A DNA stretch of 64,000 nt from NCBI GenBank assembly GCA_964035545.1, contig OZ037768.1:20024700-20088699 (forward strand), in the 5' to 3' direction. A model generated the notes under the pieces. It did no database searches, was not told where the DNA came from, and was given only the letters and a program-made list of their open reading frames with translations. Positions 44,601-57,673 of the stretch are shown here, piece after piece. Position 1 is the first letter of the stretch, and every line of letters starts with the position of its first letter. Made by a program: the position numbers and the translations under genes. Origin of the DNA: Bugula neritina. Lineage: Eukaryota; Bryozoa; Gymnolaemata; Cheilostomatida; Bugulidae.

Positions 44601-47600
44601 ATTCTAGTAGTGTATGTACAACTGATGGATAGGTATGAGGAATTTGTATTGATAGACATAGGCTAAAGGTTATCAATAATCTCCCACAGTGTTTACAGTA
44701 CACATAATTCTGTCACATGGAATAAATCAGTTAGGTTGAATCATCCACATTCATTCACCAACTGAACTATTGATGCCACTGAAGATATCCTGGTGAGTAC
44801 AAGGAAAGGTTGACAGCGCATTTCTTGGAACATAACTCACCAGCTTGAAAGTCAGTACACAACTAGTAGGCAGCAAAACGCCTGCAGCCGTCACAAAATA
44901 GTTGTGTTTTTAAGGACTAGAGGTTGTCTTGAAGTCAGATAAAAGTTTTAGAATCTGAGGCTTATTTGATATTCCCAAAGCTAAAACCAGCTGCATTCTT
45001 TGTGAGCAAAAGTTTTTAATACTTTGATTTTTTTTAATTTATAAAGGAAGTTCGGACACACAGGCAGCTTTCTTGTCTACCATCTAGGAACTGGCAAGGG
45101 ACTCTATTCGCCCTCCCCCTTAAATTCCAATTAAAACTCAGCCTAAATGGGCACAGCCCAAAACACTCACCACATGTCGAGGGAGGCGTTGTAAGTTGTA
45201 GATCCAAACAGAACATCTGGCGGGCGGTACCACAGGGTGACTACCTCATTTGAATAGGTTTTGCTAGGAATAGACTTAGCTCTTGCCAGACCTGTAAAAA
45301 GATGGCAGGCTAGACAAAGTGGCCAATCAAATGATAACATTAATAATCCCCAGTGTCTTGTGTCTTGAGAATAATAAACAGCCAGGAAATGCTGAGAGTG
45401 AATAAGAAGGCAGCTGGCCAATGGCGTTGCCAGGCAACAGATCTATACATACACATGCAAATACATCTACAGATAATTTTGCATATTCAATGAATATGTA
45501 AAAATATAGCAACTGTGAAGGACATTGATTTGAAGGTATAGAGCAGTATGCCAACAGCTTACGATTAATGCTGTTCATTATAAAGCCTGCATTGAACATC
45601 AACTGCATTCAAAGACTTAATTTGCATATTAATTTACATTTATTCTGTTAGACCAGAGTTCTCAAAAGGTTAGTCATAAATTAATGGCAGTAGGCATTTG
45701 TGTCACGCAAACTATTTTTATCAACTAACATATTGTTCCTATATTTGCAATAAGCAGAAAAATATTTTGATGAATAATTTACCAAAGTCAGCCAGCTTGA
45801 GCTCCCCAACGTCACTAATCAGCAAATTTTGTGGCTTCAAATCCCTGCAATAAAATAAGAGAATTTAGGTCATGTCCTGATCCGTCCAGTTGAATTCTTC
45901 CTGTTTTTGGGTGAATAAATGAAGGAATTGACCATTTCCTGTTACATAACCATATTGTCACAGGAAGTAGTGGCTGAGCGTATGCATACCATGCATGCCT
46001 TGCTTCAATGGTTACAGGTCAGTAATGTTAATATCAATCAGCTTGTAGTTTCTATATGTTTTAGTCAATCCAAGTTGTAGTGTGATTATACAGTAAAATA
46101 TTACACAGTATAGTTCTCAAGAGATATATTGATGTTACACTTAAACCAACTGACATCGCAATAGTCACCAGTGAGAGGCTTTAGAGACACTAATAAGTAT
46201 GGTGTGAGAACTAATGTATTCCCATATAATATTCAAATAAATTACATAAGAAATGCTATGAAAAGAAAACCTCAAATGTGTTGTGTTGATGAGATGTTAA
46301 TGTTATGCAATTAAAAAGATGAATGATAGACAGCTGAAATGGCAGATGCATGCAATATAAAATATACAGCATATACAGAGTGTATATAGTAAAGTTTGTA
46401 TAGTAAAGTTTATATAGTAAAGTGTGTATAGCAAAGTGTGTATAGTAAAGGGTATATAGTAAAGTGTGTATAGCAAAGTTTGTAGTAAAGTGTGTATAGC
46501 AAAGTGTGTATAGCAAAGTGTGTATAGTAAAGTGTGTATAGGGAAAGTCAAAGGTCTTGCAGTACATAGTAATTATTCCCAGCTATAAACATCTAGGTAA
46601 CATAATCAATAGCACCAAAGGTGAAGTATTATGAGGTAACTAGGAGGGGATGAAGTGGGAATGAAGGGAGAAAACTCCCATAGGTATTACGTAACAACTT
46701 CTAGTATGTATTCCGATTGCTGGAATATTTTGGCCTCTCTTACAAAATTCAAACTCGATCACCGAACTTACAAGCCAAGTGTCAAAAACTAGACGGAATT
46801 TATGAATGGGTTGACAGGAAGTTGAGAAAGTGTGAAAGTATGATTAGCTGTGTCAGGTATGCATGTTAACTGGGTGGAACGTGTCATACCTGTGAAGGAT
46901 CCTTTTGTTGTGACAGAAGGCCAAGCCTCTCAGCAATTGAAAGAGGAATATCTACAATATCATTACATGGTTATCAGAAAGTAACATAACAAAATTTTCA
47001 TAATTTATTTGGTTTAGCCTTGGTTCAGTTGAATGCCGGTTTTACAAGATGGAGGCAAGACTATCAAATGCTTATTACACAAGAAATAGGAACTTCAGGT
47101 AACATGACTCAACAGTATTGCTAAACTAATTGCCAGATGAATGCACACAGAGTCAATTATCCCTGCAGGTAATAGTTTAGCTACGCAGGTAATAGTGTAG
47201 TGTTTCCCTGAGGAAACTATGAATTAACTTTAATGACACGAAGCCTCTACAAATATTTTCACTTGCATAGACTTCTAAATCCAATATTACACAGCAGTGC
47301 AGATTACTAGCAAGATAAATCAACCTAGTGCTCAAAAGAATATATAATTATTTCCCAACACTTGAGCCTTCAGTTAATTGACTGAGTTATACACTTTATA
47401 TAACTTAATAACTCTTGACAGCATAACCTGGAGTAGGCCGTAGTAGACAGCTGAGGTGAAGCAATTAAAAACTGTAATGCAATACCACTTCAATATAATT
47501 AATCACCATACTTAATAACCCCATCAGACGTATAATCATCATGATGGATGCTGACATGTGACTGATGCCAACACATGACGTTATGTAGCTCAGGTAGTTC

Positions 47601-50600
47601 ATAACTTCAGCCTATTAGCTGCAGGGCACAGTTGCTGCCAGTCTGACAGCAGCAGCATATTACTACTGAGTCCATGTAGTCTGGGTACGCTAACACGCAG
47701 AGCAATGCCAAGAGCACAATATGATATTATATAGCTAGACCTTAGGCTAAATAGACTCAGACCTCATGCTAGATTTATAGTCAATCCTAACACTGCCTTT
47801 CAGTGACAAATAGAAACAGTCACCAGAATCTAAGCTAGACAAAGCTGGCAGCTCATGCATTGTGAGTGGCTAGAACCAACTGACCTTGACATTGTGCGAG
47901 TGCAGACCTCCTGGATGTTTCTCGTTGTACTGGTTGAGGTCCGTCTCCTAAAACAGGAAGTAGCAGATACAGTGACACAGCCAGGAGACCTTACAATGCT
48001 AACCATTCTTAAGTTTCACCGTTTTACAGACAATATAAAGCACATTTTATATGAAATAAGTTGTTTAACACTGGCATTGCTAAAGACTGGGTTAAAATAG
48101 CAGAGAGTGGAGTGTGACCACTCTATCTAAAATACATCCCTACACGCTTGGTATCTACTACCTTTAGTAAGGTACATATAACCTACAGGTAAGTAGCTAC
48201 AGGTAAGTACCTTCAGGTAAGTACCTTCAGGTAAATACACAAGCAGATGCATATAATCATTAAATCACAGATGTTGAGCTATGAGCAGGGAAAGAGAAAT
48301 CTTACCACATATTCAAAGACAAAGGTGAGAGTGTCTGTGGTGTGAACAATATCATGCAGTGTCACTATATTTGTGTGTCTCAAATCTTTCAATAGTGAAG
48401 CTAAAAATAGAAAAAAATAATGATATGACACATCCATAATAATATAATATTCCACACTTCCATGAGGCCAGGTTATTAGCATGAGGTTAAGCAAATTATT
48501 TGCTAGATCAATAGCCATAAATTTGAATTATGATTTTCAAAGGCTTCATGCTATAAATACAAATAAATTTGATCTTTCAGTTATTGGCAGCAAATACCGC
48601 ATGCTGCCAAAGCTAGGCATTGTGGGTAATAGAGCTGTAAGGTGTCACCTCAAGTCACAACTGAATTCCCATAACATAATACAATACAATATCCAGTTAC
48701 TAGGAAATTGTGAGAATATACACTCTGATGTAACACAGTAAACGGTGAAAAAGGTGAACAAAGGAACCACATTAATGACACTTTAAAAGTGTGTGAAGAT
48801 AAAGCGCTACAATAAGCATAGCCTGTGACCTACCCTCTCTAATAGCAGTGAATGGGGTGCCCTCCTCCTCTTTTAACCTCGTCTCTTTAAGAGCAACAAT
48901 CTGTTGAGTCAATCTAAAAGTAATCATAGAAAATATTTCAAACTCTGGCTGTCAGTAGCCTTGAGGTACCAGTGAGCTATTAATAGGGAGAATTAATAAC
49001 CAATGATTTATTCAAACACCACATCTCAAGTTCTAAGTCTTTTTCTCAGAAACTGGCCAACACTTTAGTGGCTCATCTTAACCAACAAACAGAAAGTCTG
49101 ATATTTGCTAGCAAAAAGTTTTCAACCACTAAGCTTAAGATAATTTATGTTAGATTACTTCAAATAGTAAAATGTTCAAAGACATTATATAAAGATGCAC
49201 CCAGTTCAACAATCTCATTTGCCATGGTACTAAGTCTAAGCCCGGAGTTAATAAGCTACAAGTTGGGACATACTAACTTGCTGATCCCCTTATAGACTGT
49301 AGCGTAGGATCCTTCCCCCAGCTGCTCCAACTTCTCATACGCAGACACTTTCCCAAATGGTGTACCAAACTAATAAAAAGGTTAACAATGTGCAAAATAA
49401 ATGTTTCATCAAATGTTTAACCTTTACACATGAGCTATGAATGAATCAAAAATGCTAATCAGTTGTCAAAGAAAGATACTGTAGAAAACCCACTCCCACG
49501 AAATACTAGTCAGTATATGTTATTACCACTTGCCCACCATTCAGCTTTCTCTTTACGAAATATGTGTGAAAAGGTGAACATTTAAATCTAGATATTCAGA
49601 CCGTGATGGTTTTGTCACATTTAAAGAGGCTGAGTGAGTAGAGAATGAAGAAGGGAAGATTTAGAAATGACCAACTCACCCCAAAACTGTAGCGCTTCTT
49701 GTTAATCTGCTGCACTCTGTACATTGACTGATTGAAACCTTCGGACTTGGGCCTCCTAGACTGCAAATCTCCTTTCTCGTTGAGCATATCCCCTGTTGAA
49801 TAGTGTCTCTTTACTCCATTGTTGTCTGGTAACACTTGAGCTTCAACTGAAATGATTAAAAACCGTTCTCTTTGCAAAACATTGTTTTGAAATAGAAGGC
49901 GTACAAAGTTGACAAAGAGTTAAATAAGTTACCCTTGCTGATAGGTCTGTGAGAAAGTTCGTATATGCATGTAAAGTCATGCTTTCTAGAGTACACCAGC
50001 TTTCTAGCCTTAACCATGTTGAGATGTGTTTGTTACTTGTTAGATAGATGACAACCGGAATGTTGATGTTAATTTCTCCAACGTTCAAATGGTTGTGAAT
50101 AGCGCCAAAACAACATGAGCTTTATATATAACACACAGTGTATGTGCAACATAGGAATCACTAGCTCTATCAGATAAATAATCATATAAGTCAAGTTAGG
50201 CATGTCACGATTGCACCCACCATTCATGCGTATCACGTGGAAGACACATCTGACTAAACAATACCCACACTGAATCACTAATACTATAATGGAAACCCAA
50301 TATATTACAAACTTTTTTTGAAAAACACGAAGTTGTTTAGTGAGGCGTGAAGCTGGTGAGAACTTAAATGGACAGGAGGGCTAGAACCACGTGAGTCACT
50401 GGACCTAGATGCGAACCTGAGGAGGAAGAAAACTGATATGGGAAGTTTCGGGCATGCCCAGACAAGAGTTGCTATCTATTTCAGTCAATAAACGACCTTA
50501 AAAGTAGATTACACCACGGAGGTGAGCGTTGCAATTACTGTTGGACATGTCTGCTATATTACATGTAGAATGGAAATGATTATACCTTTAATTTTGGGAA

Positions 50601-53600
50601 TTTACACAAAAAATCAAGCGAATGTGTCATGCTTTTTCATAGAGTTTGGACACAAAGGTTTCTAGGCAGTACCACCATGTAGCGTTAATACTCTATAAAT
50701 AGATAGATGTGATGCTGGAAAAAAAGAGGCAAGCGTTGATCACACCCAATATTCAGAGTTTGGGCTGGCATCCTTTGATGACAAATTCTTTGAGAAATCT
50801 ATTCATGAAAACAAGAAGCTAGCACATTGCACTATTTTCTACAAAATAGAAAATGACTGAAAACATTTAAACCATAAAACAGCCTGTGGTCTTAAAAATC
50901 ATCTCCAAGGCTGTGTTTAAGAGGCAGCCTCCCCTAACCCCACACTCACAAGCCTTGAGACCTGCTGCTTATAAAATATAAAATCTTCTCTAGGTGAAGA
51001 ATAAAAGAATTGAAAGAAAAGATGGTTGAAAATTTGTCTAAAAAGCTTTTTATATTACAATATAACATAGCATTTCTATATAATTTCTAATATATTTGTT
51101 GTCCCAAATATATAGGTTAATGGCAGTTTCTACAAGAGCTCGAGCAAATGTTATTATTTAATTCAAGAATTTAAAGTTTCAAGAGCAGTTCAAAGGTCAC
51201 CAGGGTGGAACTGCTGCTGAGACACGATCTGCTGAATCAACCAAATGCCTGAATCAACACTGAAATGGTTTATATTCTCCAGGAAGCATGAGTTGTCAGC
51301 AACTATGAGTTCTTTATTCACAACTCATTAACATCCTTTAATCTAATTTATAGGTCAACTTATTTCATAGACATTGACCCTAAGTTCATCAACAATAAAA
51401 TCAGTAATAATGTTATCAAATAAAAATTTAAGTCTAAACTCTCCATAACATGGAATACCCAATACTCAGTAGTTAACTAAAGATTTAAATACTACACTCA
51501 AGAATTTTTTGATTTGACACAGTGTTTTCTTCTGTCATATACCATTCATAAAAAGATGTATTTCAAAACTTTGAAAAAACTCAAGTTGCTGGAGAAAAAC
51601 TACTAAAAAACAAGTAACTTTCTTTGTTCATAAAACTAGCAAATCAATCATTTGATATGCAGTTGGTTCAGCTGTTTTCTTTCCTTGTAACAAAGTAAAT
51701 AAGCAGGGCATTCTCACAGAGTATTTCAAGTTACACTCTTACAGGCACGGGTAACCATATTCTATGAAGAGCATCCCCCCCCCCAAAGAACGTCTTTCCA
51801 ATGTATACCAAATTCTAAGCATCCTCATCTTTGAGTAAAGTTTATTCAACATTCTACATCTAATAATAACCAGGTAGGCATTGCATAATTTTTTGCCTTA
51901 AACAAAACCAATTAAGGAAATACATGCTAAAAATTACATTCAATTGGCTATTTTATATACCATTATAAATACTCACATAATCACATTATTGGCTTACAAT
52001 CAAACCAATTAATGAATGAGGAAAATTTTCTTACATAGTTAAACTTCTTTCAGTATTAATAGCATGAAAGATAAGTCTAATGTCTTGTGGTGGAATGCAT
52101 TGGCAGCACTTCCAGTAGCACTATTATGAAAATCTACTAATGGCAAACCAAGATGCCCAAGTAAGGCTGTTACAAGGATTGCCACAGGCGCTGGGGGAAG
52201 GCACAGGGGTAAGAATAGGAGTGTGATGCATATCCTTGTATTGATCAACCCTAATGTCAATGTAATGGTGCTATAAATAATAGGATTAACAGTAAAGCGC
52301 TCAAAGCTGACTTGAGGGTTAAAAGTTCGCCATCGTGTTTAGAGTCTGCATTTGTTAGTTCAAAAATCACATCTAGGTCTTAGCTGCCAGTTGGTTTTAA
52401 CCACTTCCATTGCTTGCAGGTTATCTCATAAATTATTATAATGATGTAATATCTCCGACAGCACGTGTTGAATCTCAACAAGAACTCTATTTAAACTAAT
52501 CAGTGTAATTAATACCAGCACGTTAGCTCCCTGCCAAGAATCTGTATAAACATTGCCAAATCACAAATTATAAATGCCAACAACACAGCTTGAATATAAT
52601 TTATCCAGATCTGGTATGAAACAGCTACTGGTAGAATTTCAGATAAATTACAGTAAATGAAACTACAATGCAATTAAGAAAACCAAACTGCAGCTAATTT
52701 CCGATAAATGATCAAGTCAGCCATTTCGAAATATATAATAATGAACATTTTCATATATGATTTTTAACAGAGCCAAATGAAAACACTGAAAGCTACAGTA
52801 TTTTCAGTAACCTCTTTGTGTTAAAATTGATTAAGACTTATAAATGTGGCTAATAGAATTTGACTCCATCTTAGATTACGTATTGTATTGTATTCTATAA
52901 TATAAATTATTATATAAGACATAAGTGATTATTCTATAGTCTATACTCTATAGTCTATACTCTGTAGTCTATACTCTATAGTCTATACTCTGTAGTCTAT
53001 AGTCTATACTCTATAGTCTATACTGAAAGAAGTTGTTGCGATATTTCTATTTATAGATTTCTTTAAAAAGAATTTCTAGCTTTTTGTTTCTACCAGCACG
53101 AGTAATAATATCACGTGGTACGATGATGCTCTTCCAAAAACTTCACATCCTACTGGGAGTAGCCAAGTTTCGCATATCACTCGCAAAGTGCAGATTTTTC
53201 TGATTTCACAGAGTTAGTACAGTGTTAAAGCTGACGAGATTATTACAGCTTTATAGTCGTCTGTCACAGGAATTCTTTTAAGACAGACAGAACAACATCT
53301 GCAATGACTCATCAATCAACGTGATTAAAAAGCTTATGCTTCGGCTCATGGAGCTTATTTGATATAAATCATCAACTTAGTTGATATTACAACAAAATAT
53401 ATCATCACTATGTTTGTTGATGATAGTTGATATCATTAACTTAGTGATAATTTATAATTTAAAAACATTTTGGGGAGCATAAAATGCTAAAATTACTAAG
53501 ATTTTAGTTGCATTTCATTGAACTCAGAATCTGGCTTACTACATATATGTTGAAAAATTAGATTTAATTTACAATTATTTGAAAATAATTATTTCATTAG

Positions 53601-56600
53601 CAACTAAAAAGAACTAGTGATTCCATATTTTCATATTATATCATTGTCATACTACAACGATATACTACTACTGCTCTCAGCCCTCAGTGAGTGAGTTACT
53701 ATGGGAGACTCACTTTCACTCACTCACAGTTAGCCTAGGGCCACACGGTGCGTATTTTCGCATGCGAAAATTGAAATCACAAGTAGCAAAGGTGTCCACT
53801 GTGCGCGTTGAGAAAACGTTCGCACTTGTCGCTCTGCATTTTCAACGCAAGTTCGAATCGTCTCTGTCGTCGTCACCTAATTGGCTGGTAGTGGTTCAGC
53901 GAGCCCAATTTCTTTATTTAGTGCTATATTCCAGTAAATTGCGTTTTATTGAAAGCGAGTGCGATTTAAAAATGAAAGCTTTATTTATCACGCATCACTG
54001 ACGCTACAGTGGACACCTTTGCTACTCGTGATTTTAATTTTCGCATGCGAAAATACGCACAGTGTGGCCCTAGGCTTACTACTAGTTGCTGAATAGTTGA
54101 TAGCACCCCACACACCCTATATCTCACCTTGGGAACCAGCGTTCAAGTGACTATCACTAATTGCAGACGACGTGCCATCCATGTTGAATGAGACTCGAGC
54201 ATTTGATTGGTCCACATCTGCTGACCTAGCACCAGAATAGAGAACTGTACTCTTTGAAATCTACAAAATATTCAGGAATATAAAAAAATAATTTACAGCT
54301 AAAACCAAAATGGTGAAGACATTATTACCCTTGATATACTTTGGTTCCAATAAAATGATGGGCCTAAATACAAATCAATATTTTTATTTGCCAACTTAGC
54401 AGTAGCTAGTAAGTTTTTTTGGTTCTTCTATAACACTTTCTTTAAAATTTTCCATAATTCAAGTTCCAATGCATACAAGACATATGTAAGGTTAGTCCGC
54501 ATATTGTCAGATTGTTTAGTTAGAATAATATATCATATTCTCACTAATTTACTCATCTTTGTTTTCAATGTAAACAACGAATTTCTCTAAATAATATCAT
54601 AAAATACAGACTCCATGTAAATATGTTTATTTCAATCTCTGTGTGACATATTTATTGAAGGAAGGAATGGCATTTTACATATTCATAAATATTTATATTC
54701 AGCTCATGATAAAAAACAAGATCTATTTTTAAAAAGTAGTCAGAATTTAGATGAATGACTACAAAAATAAACTACCAATGGATTGCATTGCACATAAGAA
54801 ATAGAGAGACATATTCACAATGAATACTTGGTACTGAGGCCCAGTTACTCTCCACCCTAGGGTACACTGTGCGTCTACCACGCAGCAAGATCCTTTGTTG
54901 CCTCTTCAAGTAAAACTTGCTGAAGACGACACCCAGACACTAGTGATGGCAGACTGCTGCACTTACAAACCCAGCGCATGAAAAAACTAACAGAGCAACT
55001 CTCCTCCCAGCAACAATCATCAGCTTAGTCAAGAACAAAGGGAAGAAAAGGCAGATGTTTTCAACTAACTGCACTAAATCTGCAAGTTTCATAATCAGCC
55101 TTCTTTACAGAATATACTATGTCAAAACATCAAACTCAAACATTAGCTGGTAATGATGACTACAGACACATGATTATGCAACAGATCTGGACAATCACAC
55201 ACCCTACTGGTCATCAACTAATTACTTTGGGAAGTGCAGAACTAATGTAGCAGTAAATGCTGCTGTAACTGATGTAGAACACATTTTAGGGGCATGAGTC
55301 ATCGCTAAGTACAATGTGAACTAACCAGTCTAATCAGAATTCATGAAGGTATCCAGTAAACAAGCAGGAATGATCAATTGTGCATCAAATAACCTAGTGT
55401 TAACATAATCGTAGCTGAAACACATCAACTCCTGTAAACTTTACGTCATTCTATTGAGGAATGTGTTAGTTAATTAATATCTGCATATGGGCCAATGTCT
55501 CTCAGGAAAGTATTCATGAAAAGCAGCACCATGCTAATAATCATACGCAGACGACAGGCTAGTGAAAAAGCTGCAAGATCCTAGAAAGAAAACCAGCCCA
55601 AACATCAAAGGACACAAGATAAAAAGGTAAACTTGAGTGAAAGAAATAAATGGAACTGATTATATTTATATAGTATATATGCATAGTACAAGGACAATGA
55701 GTTTCCACCAAGTGAGTCTTAATTAGAAATGGCAACGCATTGTTGTAGAACGACCAGATGCTTCTGGCAATCTAGCCTCTGGTTATTGGGTTTGAAAGTG
55801 TAGGCATTATCATTTGTCAGCCTGGGCTAGATTCCTGTCAGGTCTAATTAGTCCTAAAGCAAGTCTATCTCTTTACTAGGCTTATAAAATTAAATCCTCA
55901 TTTTTAAACAAGTTTAATCTCCCCATGACTCACACAATCAGTGGGCGTGTGGGAGATAATACCGCAACTATACATGCGTAATTATTATGTATACCTATAC
56001 TTAGACTAGATGGCAAGCTATGGCACAATACAGGAGATAATGGTATATGATATAACGCCAATAATACTAGGATCTACATACTTGTTTGGTCTCTAGGATA
56101 TTAAGCTGGGCATCAGCTTTCTCCCTCTTAGACCTGGATACATCTTCTCTAGACAAAGCTAACATAGAAACATGAGAATATGTTATCATTTATTATAGCA
56201 CAGGCTACAAGGAAGTACTACTTCTACTCAAGGGGTTGATAAGACCAGCACGTTGTGTGAAGTTACACAGTAATTTCAGTTGGGTGGCTGGTAAATCATT
56301 CTCACAATGAAGTTTTAAATATACAAATTAGTAGAAAAGCAGGCAGTTGGTCGGGCAACAGCTGGTGTTTTACATATCATTAGCATTTAGCTGCAGCAGC
56401 CAGCAACAACAGCTTTGGTTATCAGCATTGCAATGGCCACCATAAGCAGTAGACATGGGAAAAGATATGACATTGAAATAACATGTAGTAGAGCCGTGAA
56501 AGAAGGGCTGATGACCCCCCCTCCCCACTGGTAAACCTAATATTCAGGCAAAACAGAGTCTCTCACTAGGAAATACTTCTACAACATGGAACCGGCTGAA

Positions 56601-57673
56601 TAATCAGACAACTGGACTTTGATGTTCACTTATTCCGTTTGTGATTATATGATATAAGCAATATGACATAATGTATATCATGTAACATTTACCACACAGT
56701 ATATTTTATCAATTGTGTATACATACATAATTTATTTAGACTTCTCGATATTCTACGTTTAAGCTTGGCAAACCGGCTGCCCATATAATGTCTGTCCAGA
56801 CTAGATTTCTGTCGTGTGAAGGTGGAGAGAGTAGCTGAATCCGCTGCTGGATGACTAATGCTGTGTGACAGCGTCACTCTCTGTTTAGACAAGTTATTTT
56901 CACTCCTCGCCCCAGAAATACTTGAGGTGATGTCCATTTCCTCGTCTTCTGCAATACAAAGAAGGTTGTTCTCAGACTATCATACTTTATATTACAATGT
57001 AGCAATATGGAGCCTAAACCTATGCAATGTAGCAATATGGAACCTAAACCTAAGCAATGTAGCAATATGGAGCCTAAACCTATACAATGTAGCAATATGG
57101 AGCCTAAACCTATACAATGTAGCAATATGGAGCCTAAACCTATGCAATGTAGCAATATGGAACCTAAACCTATGCAGTAGATACTAGATACAAGCTGTCT
57201 GCTCCCTGTAGTGCACGTGTTTCTCTAAAGTACACTGTGTTGCTAATCATACAGATGGGTACATGTGTATACCTGCAGCTACATGCAGCTACCTGCAGAG
57301 TGCTGACTAGATTCAACAGGTCACGAACAGTAACTACTTTGTGTATGCTACTCATACCAGTATATTATTATGTGAAACACGCCATTAGTGCACATTAGTG
57401 AATAATGCACAATCTACAACACAATTCCGCGTCCTCTGAATGCCAATATTATAGACAAAATAATACTATAGGTGCTTAGGGAATCAGATGCAGAGAATTT
57501 TTATCCAAATAATCTCAATACTAGAGTTAATGGATTATGGAAACCAGTGACTGTTAAAGCTCAAGTATGAATAATGAGGTACCTGGTGCACCAGTAATGA
57601 TTAACTCAACATGACTAGTGGATCTGTTAGGCAGCTGATTTATTTGAGAATGATAAGCTTGCACAACAGCCAT
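41610..57673 (-). CDS. CDK14: PFTAIRE-type cyclin-dependent kinase (CDK14/15, Eip63E family)
   Basis: Sixteen minus-strand exons: 57583-57673 (ATG), 56727-56948, 56082-56158, 54128-54260, 49680-49846, 49278-49369, 48834-48913, 48306-48400, 47885-47947, 46890-46951, 45783-45844, 45171-45291, 43194-43287, 42631-42694, 42110-42298, 41610-41725. All phases agree; 575 residues. Kinase landmarks in order: GEGSYATVY (P-loop), VALK (catalytic Lys), PFTAIRE (helix C), [14 protein letters not shown] (catalytic loop), [23 protein letters not shown] (activation and P+1), AADLAGKLL with AYFSDMP at the C-lobe. The N-terminal extension has a basic Ser motif ([18 protein letters not shown]) comparable to the CDK14 N-terminus, a likely 14-3-3 site. 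Known for the family: CDK14 binds membrane cyclin Y and phosphorylates LRP6 in Wnt signalling. It could equally be the single ancestor-like orthologue of CDK14 and CDK15. A MITE lies 50 bp past the fourth exon's donor; five minisatellites sit in other introns. Confidence 0.95.
44340..44580 (+). repeat. Minisatellite, about 28-bp higher-order unit
   Basis: Repeated GTGACTATATACTAGTGTCT and GTGTACTAGTGACT-like units, in the kinase intron 43288-45170. Confidence 0.9.
46378..46545 (+). repeat. 14- to 15-bp minisatellite
   Basis: About eleven units close to TGTATAGTAAAGTG, with TATAGCAAAG variants, in the kinase intron 45845-46889. Confidence 0.92.
48186..48240 (+). repeat. Short 14-bp repeat containing CAGGTAAGT
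   Basis: Four near-copies of CAGGTAAGTACCTT, each with a consensus-like 5' splice site on the plus strand, antisense to the kinase, in the intron 47948-48305. Confidence 0.85.
52933..53026 (+). repeat. Minisatellite, about 14-bp units
   Basis: Repeated TCTATAGTCTATAC and CTGTAGTCTATACT-like units, in the large kinase intron 49847-54127. Confidence 0.92.
53733..54075. mobile_element. MITE with 70-bp terminal inverted repeats and TTA target duplication
   Basis: 53733-53802 and 54006-54075 are 70-bp near-perfect inverted repeats, starting GCCTAGGGCCACAC and ending in its complement. Each arm contains the 16-bp palindrome TTTTCGCATGCGAAAA. The element is flanked by TTA at 53730-53732 and TTA at 54076-54078. 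A TWA target duplication with long inverted repeats and no transposase points to a PIF/Harbinger-type MITE. Superfamily is inferred from these features only. It lies in a kinase intron. Confidence 0.88.
56996..57175 (+). repeat. 30-bp minisatellite, six copies
   Basis: Six exact-length 30-bp units of the type CAATGTAGCAATATGG, then AGCCTAAACCTATG, with a few substitutions, in the first intron of the kinase. Open frames on both strands are by-products of the period. Confidence 0.96.

Noticed and set aside
53687-54001. 104-codon open frame over the MITE
   Set aside because: It spans the left inverted repeat and element interior, with no transposase similarity and no splice context; chance frame in a non-autonomous element.
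56858-57187. Overlapping frames on both strands at the 30-bp repeat
   Set aside because: Explained by the six-copy 30-bp minisatellite together with the antisense of a real kinase exon.
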